Of a stretch of 64,000 bases of DNA, positions 16,401 to 23,990 are shown piece after piece. The position numbers and the translations under genes are program-made. The DNA lies in the NCBI GenBank assembly GCA_027484085.1, contig JAIXQF010000001.1, positions 68,742 through 132,741 of the forward strand. Reading direction: 5' to 3'. The notes below the pieces were generated by a model that saw nothing but the letters and a program-made list of their open reading frames with translations, did not search any database and had not been told where the DNA came from. The first letter of the stretch is position 1; every line of letters begins with the position of its first letter. This DNA is from Actinomycetales bacterium. GTDB taxonomy: Bacteria; Actinomycetota; Actinomycetes; S36-B12; UBA5976.

Positions 16401-16433
16401 AGCCCGGAGGGGAAGCCGGTGCTAGGCCCACAC
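16401..16433 (+). other. GC-rich structured-looking leader of bldC
   Basis: A GC-rich patch in an AT-rich 220-base leader, able to fold GCC-GGTGCTA-GGC. Part of it (GGGGAAGCCGGTG) resembles the GGGAA..CCGGTG piece of cobalamin riboswitches, but the remaining conserved boxes are missing. Recorded as unexplained structure. Confidence 0.25.
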
Positions 16434-16452
16434 AGAATGGTTTTGGTGTTTT

Positions 16453-16659
16453 ATGGCTGCATCTAACGAGCGCCCTCTTGGAGAAGTTCGCTTCTTAACA
16501 GTTGCTGAAGTTGCAACAGCAATGCGGGTATCAAAAATGACTGTGTATCGCTTGGTTCACAATGGCGAACTACCAGCTGTTCAAGTTGGTCGCTCATTTC
16601 GAATTCCAGAACAAGCAGTACATACCTACTTACAAGAATCGTTTGTCGAAGCAGGTTAA
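16453..16659 (+). CDS. bldC: BldC-like MerR-type DNA-binding protein
   Basis: 68 aa, the size of BldC. A single winged-helix/excisionase-type domain: RFLTVAEVATAMRVSKMTVYRLVHNGELPAVQVGRSFRIPEQAVHTYL. BldC controls development in Streptomyces; the protein is conserved in non-sporulating Actinobacteria (Rv0500A in M. tuberculosis, also next to proC). It lacks a ligand-binding domain. The 223-base upstream region is unusually long for this window and holds a palindrome and a GC-rich patch. Confidence 0.92.
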   Translation: MAASNERPLGEVRFLTVAEVATAMRVSKMTVYRLVHNGELPAVQVGRSFRIPEQAVHTYLQESFVEAG

Positions 16660-16752
16660 TCTCTTTGGGATTTAGAGAAATCTAGTCCTAAGTTAAGTTC
16701 GTTAAAGCACGCACGTAGACTCAGTTAAACAACATAAGAAAAGGTGGTCCAA

Positions 16753-16854
16753 ATGGGCTCGGTGATCAAGAAGCGCCGCAAGCGCATGGCCAAGAAGAAG
16801 CATCGCAAAATGCTAAAGAAGACGCGTTCACAGCGTCGTAACAAGGGTAAGTAA
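16753..16854 (+). CDS. 30S ribosomal protein bS22 (AURKAIP1/COX24 domain)
   Basis: 33 aa, below the ORF cutoff. It begins MGSVIKKRRKRMAKKKHRKM and is almost entirely basic. It matches the actinobacterial 33-residue protein found as bS22 in mycobacterial ribosomes (Rv0500B). AAAGGTGG provides the ribosome site. It lies directly after bldC, as in mycobacteria. Confidence 0.93.
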   Translation: MGSVIKKRRKRMAKKKHRKMLKKTRSQRRNKGK

Positions 16855-16866
16855 ACCCAAAAAACT

Positions 16867-17709
16867 TCAGGCGCGGGAGCGCCGGGTGGCAGCAATTGCT
16901 ATCCCGGCACCCGCGCTTACTAATGCAATCGCAGTTGCGCCCGCAGGTATGCCATAGCGCTTAACTAATCTTTGTCTGCGGAAATCATGTACCGGCCAAC
17001 CATTTTCGATGGCGTGATTTCGCAATGTCGAATCCGGATTAACGGCTGTTGGATTTCCAACGCTGTTCAATAGCGGGATGTCATTACTGGAATCTGAGTA
17101 AGCAAAACTGTGGGTTAAATCCAAACCATGTTCAATAGCTAACTTTTCAACTGCGATCGATTTTTGCTCACCATGCATCGGTGGATTTTTTAGTCGCCCG
17201 GTGTAGACACCGTTTTCAACTTCACTTACAGTCGCAATCGCGCCACTCAATCCGAGTCTCGTTGCAATGATGTTTGCCAATTCAATTGGCGCGGCCGAAA
17301 CTAACCAAACTTGATGACCGGCAGCGCGATGCGTGTGTGCCAATTGCACAGTTCCTGGCCAAACTTTGTCGGCCATGATTTCGTCATAAATTTCTTCGGA
17401 TAGCCCGATTACTTCTTCGGTAGTTCTGCCAGTCACAAATGAAAGGGCATCTTCCGTGATGCGAGCCATGTCGGCAAGATTCTCAGATCCAATAGTCAGA
17501 AACTTGCCTTGGGCAATTGCAAAGTTTGCCAAGTCTGTTGCGCTTAAAATTTTTCGGGCAAACAACCCTTTAGCTAAATGGAAGATGCTAGCCCCGCGCA
17601 TGATCGTGTTGTCGATGTCGAAGAAGGCACCAATTTTGTGGGGCTCAGGAATGTTCGTGTCGATAGGCATGGCAGAGTTCATAGGAATCTTTGATGAACT
17701 TATGCCCAT
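16867..17709 (-). CDS. HAD-superfamily SerB1-like phosphatase with C-terminal membrane helix
   Basis: 280 aa from the ATG at 17709; the track start at 17793 would overlap the divergent glutaredoxin gene and cover this promoter. HAD motifs: FDIDNTIMRGAS (I), VSAAPIELA (II), a Lys region near GEQKSIAVEKLA (III) and YSDSSNDIPLLNSVG (IV). This IB-type subfamily resembles SerB1 (Rv0505c), annotated as phosphoserine phosphatase without firm proof. A hydrophobic stretch near the end (IPAGATAIALVSAGAGIAIA) followed by TRRSRA suggests a tail anchor. TACCCT six bases before the ATG indicates leaderless expression. Confidence 0.85.
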   Translation of the reverse strand: MGISSSKIPMNSAMPIDTNIPEPHKIGAFFDIDNTIMRGASIFHLAKGLFARKILSATDLANFAIAQGKFLTIGSENLADMARITEDALSFVTGRTTEEVIGLSEEIYDEIMADKVWPGTVQLAHTHRAAGHQVWLVSAAPIELANIIATRLGLSGAIATVSEVENGVYTGRLKNPPMHGEQKSIAVEKLAIEHGLDLTHSFAYSDSSNDIPLLNSVGNPTAVNPDSTLRNHAIENGWPVHDFRRQRLVKRYGIPAGATAIALVSAGAGIAIAATRRSRA

Positions 17710-17715
17710 GTTTAC

Positions 17716-17721
17716 AGGGTA
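17716..17721 (-). promoter_or_regulatory. -10 element of the SerB-like gene
   Basis: Minus-strand TACCCT, six bases before the ATG at 17709. Confidence 0.55.
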
Positions 17722-17770
17722 CTGGGAATGCAATGTGTCACACTGATTACATACCGATGGGAGCAATAAA

Positions 17771-18010
17771 GTGGATCCGCGTGTTGTACTCATTGGTAAA
17801 TCAGGCTGTCATTTATGCGATAACGCCAGGTTAATAATCGCCAAAGTGTGTGATGAACTTGGCGAAACTTGGGGTGAACTTTCAATTCTGGATGACCCGC
17901 AATTAGCTGACCAGTATTTTGAATCAATCCCGGTCGTAATGATTGACGGAAAAATTCATGACAAATGGCGAGTAGATGAAGCGCGTTTTCGCTCCGCATT
18001 AATGAAATAA
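17771..18010 (+). CDS. glutaredoxin-like thiol protein
   Basis: 79 aa, with a GTG start after GGGAG. A compact thioredoxin fold with CHLC in the active-site position (GKSGCHLCDNARLII) and the cis-Pro region ESIPVVMIDGK. This DUF836-type family is encoded just before hemA in mycobacteria (Rv0508). In a mycothiol organism it may work as a mycoredoxin-like or general disulfide reductase; the partner is unknown. Confidence 0.8.
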   Translation: MDPRVVLIGKSGCHLCDNARLIIAKVCDELGETWGELSILDDPQLADQYFESIPVVMIDGKIHDKWRVDEARFRSALMK

Positions 18011-18012
18011 AT

Positions 18013-18029
18013 CGAGCAGTTTTTGCTCG
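18013..18029 (+). terminator. short hairpin after the glutaredoxin-like gene
   Basis: CGAGCA-GTTTT-TGCTCG, a 6-bp stem two bases after the stop. A weak terminator or attenuator; no T-tract follows. Confidence 0.35.
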
Positions 18030-18171
18030 TGCGTCAAGTCACACCAGTCACGTTCGTAACATCAAAAATCCTTGTTTTCCCTAGCACGAATTAGGGTGCC
18101 TGCGCCAATTTTGCACAGAGCGAAAAGGCGCATAACCTGATCGCCATACGGTCACAAAAAGGATGGTTTTC

Positions 18172-18876
18172 ATGCCGCTGTCGCAAGCGCCTGATGGGCA
18201 CGTAAGTGCTCGTGGTGTTATTCCTGACGCGACCGTCAGCCGTCTTCCGATGTATCACCGCAGCCTGCTCTCGTTAACTGCACGCGGAGTTATTCTGGTC
18301 TCGTCCGAAGAGTTGGCCGAGGCCAGCGGTGTGTCTAGCGCAAAACTTCGCAAAGATTTATCTTTCCTTGGTTCCTATGGAACTCGTGGCGTTGGTTACG
18401 ACGTTGAGTTCTTGCTTTACCAAATTGCACGTGCTCTCGGACTTACACAGGTCTGGCCAGTTGTGATTGTTGGAATCGGAAACCTTGGCAATGCCCTAGC
18501 TGGTTATCCAGGCTTTGCATCTCGTGGCTTTTCCGTAGTGGGCTTATTCGACACCGACCCAAAGCGCGTTGGGGAAACCGTAACCGTGGCAGGCAAAGAG
18601 ATTGTTGTATCTGACATTTCAAAATTGCCTCAGGTTGTTTTAAGCAGTGGGGCATCAATCGGAGTGATTGCAACTCCTGAAGCTGCTGCTCAAGATGTTT
18701 GCGATCTTATGGTTCGTAATGGCATCACAAGTGTTTTGAACTTTGCACCGGTACTAATCGAAGTACCTGAAGGTGTTGACGTGCGTCGCGTAGATCTTGC
18801 GACCGAACTACAGATTCTTGCATTCCACGAACAACGCAAATCTCAAAGTGCGTTGACTCAAGCGAATGCAGGATAA
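18172..18876 (+). CDS. rex: redox-sensing transcriptional repressor Rex
   Basis: 234 aa from the ATG at 18172, which has AAGGA at good spacing; the upstream ATG at 18163 overlaps that site. The N-terminal winged helix (about 20-85) includes VSSAKLRKDLSFLGSYGTRGVGYDV. The NAD(H)-binding Rossmann domain begins VVIVGIGNLGNALAGY and continues FSVVGLFDTDPKRVG. Rex leaves DNA when NADH/NAD+ rises, derepressing respiratory genes. A matching operator lies before nuoA at 37379. In its own leader I see only a TCACAA half-site. In Streptomyces the next genes are hemACD; here hemD follows alone. Confidence 0.96.
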   Translation: MPLSQAPDGHVSARGVIPDATVSRLPMYHRSLLSLTARGVILVSSEELAEASGVSSAKLRKDLSFLGSYGTRGVGYDVEFLLYQIARALGLTQVWPVVIVGIGNLGNALAGYPGFASRGFSVVGLFDTDPKRVGETVTVAGKEIVVSDISKLPQVVLSSGASIGVIATPEAAAQDVCDLMVRNGITSVLNFAPVLIEVPEGVDVRRVDLATELQILAFHEQRKSQSALTQANAG

Positions 18877-18923
18877 AAATGACTTCCCAAAGCAGCAAGT
18901 ACACAAACAAGGTAGGTGTGTAA

Positions 18924-20510
18924 ATGGCTAGCTCGCAGGTATCTGCCGCAGTCGGAGTGTCTTTTGTGGTTGCCGGACCCGGTGACCCAGATCTATTAAC
19001 TGTTCGCGCACATCGGTTGCTTAAGGCAGCTGACGTCGTAGTTGTCGATGAAGAAATTACTCGCCTTGCCGAGATCGTTTCATCGGGACAAGTACTTGTT
19101 GCCGTGGATAACGCTGGCGCCCCACTTTCGTTGGCGGCTCGGACCAAAGTTTTAGTCGACGCTCGTAAAGAAGGACTACAAGTAGTTCGACTTCTCTCGG
19201 GTGACCCAGTGCTTGACGGTCGACTAGCTATGGAAACCGCTTCGATTGCCAAGGCTGGACACGCCTTTGAAGTTGCTGCTGGCGTTTCTCCGCTAACGGC
19301 TGTCGCTGCGCATGTTGGTGTCTCACTAACCGGTGGTCGAACTCGCGAAGTTCGTATCATCGATGCGGACTCACCAATTGTTGACTGGTCTGCTCACATT
19401 GATCCGCTTGTGACTCTGGTAGTTCACAACGCAGCTGATCGCGTAACTGAAGTTTCTAAAGCACTTATCAAGGCTGGCCGTGATGGTTCAACTCCAGTAG
19501 CAATCGTTCGTGATGGTGCAACAGTTGAACAGCGTTCATTGCACTCAACACTTGAGGCTCTGCCAAATGCAATCAAACTTGCAAAGCAAAGCGGTGCTGG
19601 AATTGTCATCATTGGCGAAACCGTTGGCGATCGCACTGCTTGGTTTGAAAACCGTCCGCTACATGGCTGGCGAGTTCTTGTACCTCGTACAAAAGATTCA
19701 GCCGAAGATCTTCGCGAGCGAATGATTTCGTTTGGCGCAGTTCCTTTTGAAGTTCCAACTATGTCTGTTGAACCACCGCGCACACCACAACAAATGGAAC
19801 GCGCAATTCATGGACTTGTATCCGGTCGTTACGAGTGGGTTGTTTTCACAAGCCTTAACGCAGTCCGTGCAATTCGCGAACGTTTCGAAGAGTGTGGTTT
19901 GGATGCCCGATCATTGTCAGGAATTAGAATTGCTGCAATCGGCGAAGACACCGTAAACGCTTTGATTGCGATGGGTGTACGTCCAGACCTAGTTCCGGAA
20001 GAAGAACAAACAACTGCCAGCTTGCTCGAAGAGTGGCCAGAGTTTGATTCCATTAACGATCCAATCAATCGCATTTTCTTGCCACGCGCTGACATTGCAA
20101 CTGACACCTTGGTGGCTGGACTTACTGCACTGGGCTGGGAAGTCGAAGACGTTACTGCGTTCCGCACAGTTCGCGCGGCACCTCCCGCCGTCGAAACCCG
20201 CGAAGCAATCAAGAGTGGTGGATTCGATGCCGTAATTTTCACTTCAAGTAGCACGGTTCGTAACTTGGTTGGAATCGCTGGTAAACCGCACCCAACCACG
20301 ATCATTGCTTGCATCGGTCCAGCAACTGCTAAGACCGCTCAGGAACATGGTCTACGAGTTGATGTACTTCCAGAAGAAGCCACGATTACTGCTTTGGCAA
20401 ATGCGTTAGCAGTTCATGGTGGAGCACTTCGGGATGAAGCAGAAACTTCCGGCTCTGTAGGTTGGCGTCCATCTCGGAAGCGCTCGGCTGCACGACGCCG
20501 CGCAACGTGA
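18924..20510 (+). CDS. hemD: uroporphyrinogen-III synthase with SUMT-like N-terminal domain
   Basis: 528 aa. Residues about 1-230 are a methyltransferase-like (CobA/SUMT) fold: VAGPGDPDLLTVRAHRLLKAADV and VRLLSGDPVLDGR. Key SUMT positions are degenerate (GGDPFVFGRG reduced to SGDPVLDGR), so methylation is doubtful; the same degeneracy occurs in actinobacterial HemD. Residues about 245-500 are the HemD domain (WRVLVPRTKDSAEDLRERM, WVVFTSLNAVRA, IFLPRADIA, AVIFTSSSTVRNLVG). It closes hydroxymethylbilane to uroporphyrinogen III. The usual neighbours hemA, hemC and hemB are absent. A basic C-terminal tail (SRKRSAARRRAT) is noticeable. Confidence 0.9.
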   Translation: MASSQVSAAVGVSFVVAGPGDPDLLTVRAHRLLKAADVVVVDEEITRLAEIVSSGQVLVAVDNAGAPLSLAARTKVLVDARKEGLQVVRLLSGDPVLDGRLAMETASIAKAGHAFEVAAGVSPLTAVAAHVGVSLTGGRTREVRIIDADSPIVDWSAHIDPLVTLVVHNAADRVTEVSKALIKAGRDGSTPVAIVRDGATVEQRSLHSTLEALPNAIKLAKQSGAGIVIIGETVGDRTAWFENRPLHGWRVLVPRTKDSAEDLRERMISFGAVPFEVPTMSVEPPRTPQQMERAIHGLVSGRYEWVVFTSLNAVRAIRERFEECGLDARSLSGIRIAAIGEDTVNALIAMGVRPDLVPEEEQTTASLLEEWPEFDSINDPINRIFLPRADIATDTLVAGLTALGWEVEDVTAFRTVRAAPPAVETREAIKSGGFDAVIFTSSSTVRNLVGIAGKPHPTTIIACIGPATAKTAQEHGLRVDVLPEEATITALANALAVHGGALRDEAETSGSVGWRPSRKRSAARRRAT

Positions 20511-20523
20511 TCTGATTAGTAGT

Positions 20524-21159
20524 ATGCGAACAACGGTTCACTTACTGCGTCACGGTGAAGTACATAACCCGGACAAGCTTCTTTACGGACGCCTGCCTGG
20601 ATATCGACTTTCCGAACTTGGTCATGAAATGGCGCAACGCGCAGCGCAGGCCCTGTCTTCACGAGATGTAACCGCTGTCATTGCTTCTCCATTGGAGCGC
20701 GCGCAACAAACAGCTGCTCCGATTGCAGGTGTGCTGGGCTTAACAATTGGCACCGATGAAAATCTGATTGAAGCTGACAACGTATTTGAAGGTCAGCGGG
20801 TTTCGGTTGGCGATGGTGTGCTGCGTCAACCTAGCGCTTGGCGCCATCTCTACAATCCGTTTAAGCCATCGTGGGGCGAGCCTTATGCAGTGATCGCGGC
20901 TCGAATGCGTCAAGCGGTTGCAGATGCCAGAGATTCTGCGCGAGGTCATGAAGCAGTGCTGGTTAGCCACCAACTTCCAATTTGGATTAGCCGGCTTGAC
21001 TTTGAAGGCAAGCGCTTTCCGCACGATCCGCGCAAACGTCAATGCAGTTTGGCATCGCTGACATCTTTAACGTTTGACGATGAGACATTGGTTGCGGTGC
21101 TGTATACCGAGCCCAGTGCCGATCTCTTGGGGAAAGCGAGCAAGGTCGCAGGTGCGTAA
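20524..21159 (+). CDS. histidine phosphatase (phosphoglycerate mutase-like)
   Basis: 211 aa. The catalytic motif is VHLLRHGEVHNP near the N-terminus, a second conserved motif is SSRDVTAVIASPLERAQQTA, and the C-terminal His is in AVLVSHQLPIW. Not a glycolytic mutase by length or context: the same gene heads the resA-ccdA-resB-ccsB cluster in mycobacteria (Rv0525). Substrate unknown. The resA start overlaps its 3' end, so it belongs to this operon. Confidence 0.85.
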   Translation: MRTTVHLLRHGEVHNPDKLLYGRLPGYRLSELGHEMAQRAAQALSSRDVTAVIASPLERAQQTAAPIAGVLGLTIGTDENLIEADNVFEGQRVSVGDGVLRQPSAWRHLYNPFKPSWGEPYAVIAARMRQAVADARDSARGHEAVLVSHQLPIWISRLDFEGKRFPHDPRKRQCSLASLTSLTFDDETLVAVLYTEPSADLLGKASKVAGA

Positions 21160-21721
21160 AGTTACAACTCTGTTTTTTGTTGGCGCACTTGTTGCGCTAC
21201 TAACAGGATGTAGCGCTAGCTCCACTGGTAACACTTCTGACACTGGGTACATTTCAGGTGACGGAAGTACAGTCCTCTTATCTCCCGAAGAGCGTGGCGA
21301 AGCGATTTCGCTTGCCGGGGAAACTCTTGAAGGAACACAACTCGACATTGCGAGCTGGCAAGGAAAACTTGTTGTCGTAAATCTTTGGGCTTCTTGGTGT
21401 GGTCCTTGCCGATCCGAAGCCGTTGACTTAGAGAATTCGTATTTGCAATTCAAAGATCAAGGTGTTGAGTTCCTTGGCCTAAACACTCGGGATGGCTTGG
21501 CTGCAGCCAAGGCATTTAATGATCGGTTTAACACCTCGTACCCATCAATTCGCGACAAAGACGGACAGCTAACTTTAGTTTTTGGAAATCTAGGTCCCGC
21601 TGCAACTCCATCAACAATCATTTTGGATTCCAAAGGCAGAGTTGCTGCGCGCATTCTTGGACCAACAACAGAGTCCGAACTTAGAGTCGTGCTGACTGCA
21701 GTATTAGAGAGCGAAAGTTAA
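21152..21721 (+). CDS. resA: ResA-like thioredoxin lipoprotein, cytochrome c maturation
   Basis: 189 aa from the GTG at 21152 with AAGG upstream; the track ORF wrongly starts inside the preceding gene. The signal peptide VTTLFFVGALVALLTGCSAS has a lipobox (LTGC). The thioredoxin domain carries WASWCGPC and the cis-Pro region AATPSTIILD. It should keep the CxxCH cysteines of apocytochrome c reduced outside the membrane, with electrons from CcdA encoded next (TAATG overlap). Confidence 0.9.
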   Translation: MRKVTTLFFVGALVALLTGCSASSTGNTSDTGYISGDGSTVLLSPEERGEAISLAGETLEGTQLDIASWQGKLVVVNLWASWCGPCRSEAVDLENSYLQFKDQGVEFLGLNTRDGLAAAKAFNDRFNTSYPSIRDKDGQLTLVFGNLGPAATPSTIILDSKGRVAARILGPTTESELRVVLTAVLESES

Positions 21722-22482
21722 TGCGGTCGCTTGAGATTGTTCAAACCATCACATCTGGCTCGCTGTTGCTAGCGATTCCACTTGCCTTCGCTGCAGGATT
21801 AGTTTCGTTTCTCTCACCTTGCGTGCTTCCGTTGGTCCCTGGGTATTTGTCTTACATCACAGGAGTTGCGGGAGCTAGGGCTACGGCACAGCGCACTTCA
21901 GCATCTCGATCCCGCGCAGTTTGGGGATCCCTTGTTTTTGTTACCGGATTCTCAGTTGTCTTCATTTCTTATGGCGCATTGTTTGGTGGCATTGGTCAAC
22001 TTCTGTTGGAGTACCAGCGAACCATTCAGATGTTCATGGGCGTCATTGTGGTAATCCTTGGGCTTGGTTTCTTGGGAGCAATCCCAGCAATTCAGCGTGA
22101 CATCCGCATCCATCGGGTACCAACTGGAACCTTGTTTGGCGCATTTTTATTGGGCGCACTATTTGCAATCGGTTGGACGCCTTGTATTGGCCCAACCCTT
22201 GCCGCAGTTCAAGGTATGGCGCTGACTGAAGCAAGTGCAGTTCGTGGTGCAATTTTGAGCGCAGCATATTGCCTAGGACTAGGTCTGCCATTTGTTTTTC
22301 TAGCGTTCTTCTTCGAACGCAGTATTCGAACAGTCAAGGTTTTGCGAAAGTACTCGCGCCAGATTATGTATTTCGGTGGTGCGATGCTTATTGTGATCGG
22401 GTTACTACTTGTAACTGGCTATTGGAATGACATCACTATTGGGTTGCGGGTTTGGGCGACCAATTGGGGAGTTCCGATCTAA
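21721..22482 (+). CDS. ccdA: CcdA, thiol-disulfide membrane transporter
   Basis: 253 aa with six predicted membrane helices. Both redox cysteines are in their motifs: SFLSPCVLPLVPGYLSYITG in the first helix and IGWTPCIGPTLAAVQG in the fourth. It passes electrons from cytoplasmic thioredoxin to ResA. Start overlaps the resA stop as TAATG. Confidence 0.95.
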   Translation: MRSLEIVQTITSGSLLLAIPLAFAAGLVSFLSPCVLPLVPGYLSYITGVAGARATAQRTSASRSRAVWGSLVFVTGFSVVFISYGALFGGIGQLLLEYQRTIQMFMGVIVVILGLGFLGAIPAIQRDIRIHRVPTGTLFGAFLLGALFAIGWTPCIGPTLAAVQGMALTEASAVRGAILSAAYCLGLGLPFVFLAFFFERSIRTVKVLRKYSRQIMYFGGAMLIVIGLLLVTGYWNDITIGLRVWATNWGVPI

Positions 22483-22505
22483 TGAAAAGTAAAGGTGAAT
22501 AAGTA

Positions 22506-23990
22506 ATGGCAACGATGCGTTGGTTGTGGCGGCAACTAACTAGCATGCGCGTTGCACTGATACTTCTTTTCTTGCTCGCCTTAGCAAGTATTCCTGGTTC
22601 GATATTCCCGCAACGAGGTACATCTCCGCTGCGAGTAAATGAATTCCTCAAGGACAATCCAACATTGGGGCCAATTCTGGATCGCCTGTACATGTTTGAT
22701 GTATTTGCATCTCCGTGGTTTGCATCGATTTACCTTTTGCTTTTTATTTCGCTTACTGGATGTGTACTGCCGCGTGCGATCGAGCACTACCGTGAGCTCC
22801 GCAGTCAACCGCCAGCTGCACCGAAAAACCTCAGTCGTCTTCCGGTTCACTTGGAATGGCACAGTTCCGCAAAAGTTTCAGAAGTTATTTCAGAAACTGC
22901 CACTGCCTGGAAGAAGCGCGGCTGGCGAGTTCGACAAGGTGATGATTGGCTTTCAGCTGAAAAAGGGTACGCCCGTGAAACTGGAAATCTGCTCTTTCAT
23001 CTTTCGCTATTAGTTTTACTGTTAGCCGTCGGTTACGGTGGGGCAGTTGGTTATCGTGGCACCGTTATTGTTCGCGAAGACTCAGGTTTCGCAAACAATG
23101 TCACGCAATACGACACCTTCGCGCCAGGACGAGTTTTCGGTGCCGATCAATTGCCACCTTTCGCGTTTGAGCTCAAAGAATTTGAAGCCACATTTCAACG
23201 TGGTGGACAACAAAATGGAGCACCGAGAGCATTTCGAGCTGAGCTCATGGTTAAAGATGAGCCATCCGCTGAACCACGCGCCGTGACCGTTGAAGTTAAT
23301 CACCCGCTTCGCACTTCTGGCATAACGGTGTACTTAGTTGGTCACGGTTTTGCGCCAGAATTCACTGTTAGAGATGCAACAGGCAAAGTTGTTTGGCAAG
23401 ACGCATCGGTATTTTTGCCGCAAGATACCGCCTTCACTTCAAGTGGTGTAGTCAAAGTCCCAGACACCGTTCCGCAGTTAGGTCTCCAAGGCTTTTTCCT
23501 TCCAACTGTTTCGGAAGATTTTTCAAATGGCCCTGTTTCTAAATTTCCAGCCGCAGATAATCCCGAGGTTTACTTGAGTGCTTGGCAAGGTGATTTAGGT
23601 CTCGATTCTGGAATGCCGCAAAGTGTGTACCGTCTTGATACTGCGAACATGAAGCGGATCGGGATTGAAGAACTTGCACCGGGCGAAGTGTGGAACTTGC
23701 CGAATTCAGGTGGAACAGTTGAATTTACTGGCTACCGCCAGTGGGCATCTTTCGTAATTACAAAAGATCCTGGCAAAGGTTGGGCACTTGGTGCAGCAAT
23801 TGCATCCATCATCGGATTGTCACTATCGCTCTTGATCCCACGTCGTCGCGCTTGGTTGCGAGTGACGTCCTCAGAAGATCAAGGTAATCTGATCGAGGTT
23901 GCTGGATTGTCAAAAACTGAAGCTCCAGGTTTGGCAGATGAAGTTTTGCAGCTATCGAAATTAGTTCGTGCTCCGGAGGATAAGCAATGA
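22506..23990 (+). CDS. resB: ResB, System II cytochrome c synthetase subunit
   Basis: 494 aa. Membrane helices at about 15-35, 70-92, 160-180 and 420-440 surround a large extracytoplasmic domain. Typical segments are MRVALILLFLLALASIPGSIFPQR and SLTGCVLPRAIEHYR. With CcsB it forms the heme delivery and ligation complex. An AAAGGTGAATAAGT site precedes the ATG. Its 3' end overlaps ccsB by four bases. Confidence 0.93.
   Translation: MATMRWLWRQLTSMRVALILLFLLALASIPGSIFPQRGTSPLRVNEFLKDNPTLGPILDRLYMFDVFASPWFASIYLLLFISLTGCVLPRAIEHYRELRSQPPAAPKNLSRLPVHLEWHSSAKVSEVISETATAWKKRGWRVRQGDDWLSAEKGYARETGNLLFHLSLLVLLLAVGYGGAVGYRGTVIVREDSGFANNVTQYDTFAPGRVFGADQLPPFAFELKEFEATFQRGGQQNGAPRAFRAELMVKDEPSAEPRAVTVEVNHPLRTSGITVYLVGHGFAPEFTVRDATGKVVWQDASVFLPQDTAFTSSGVVKVPDTVPQLGLQGFFLPTVSEDFSNGPVSKFPAADNPEVYLSAWQGDLGLDSGMPQSVYRLDTANMKRIGIEELAPGEVWNLPNSGGTVEFTGYRQWASFVITKDPGKGWALGAAIASIIGLSLSLLIPRRRAWLRVTSSEDQGNLIEVAGLSKTEAPGLADEVLQLSKLVRAPEDKQ

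Noticed and set aside
16395-16440. Cobalamin riboswitch before bldC
   Set aside because: Only the GGGGAAGCCGGTG piece fits; the later conserved boxes and the helix closing the core are missing, and bldC is not a cobalamin gene.
17710-17793. Longer N-terminus of the SerB-like protein (track start 17793)
   Set aside because: It would overlap the divergent glutaredoxin gene and translate through a TACCCT-N6-ATG promoter; the added residues do not look like part of a HAD domain.
18011-18171. Rex operator in front of rex
   Set aside because: Only a TCACAA half-site at 18151 is visible; the matching left half is absent, so autoregulation is not supported by sequence.
18924-19620. Active uroporphyrinogen-III methyltransferase (siroheme/B12) in the HemD N-terminus
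   Set aside because: The GGDPF..GRG and terminal PLTHR motifs are degenerate, as in other actinobacterial HemD proteins, so methyltransferase activity is not supported.
18725-20314. Long minus-strand ORFs 18725..19360, 19424..19783 and 19829..20314 inside hemD
   Set aside because: Frame shadows of a well-supported HemD gene; Ser/Thr/Ala-rich compositions are typical of antisense reading.
20524-21159. Glycolytic phosphoglycerate mutase (gpmA)
   Set aside because: Length (211 aa) and sequence fit a generic histidine phosphatase; gene context is cytochrome c maturation.
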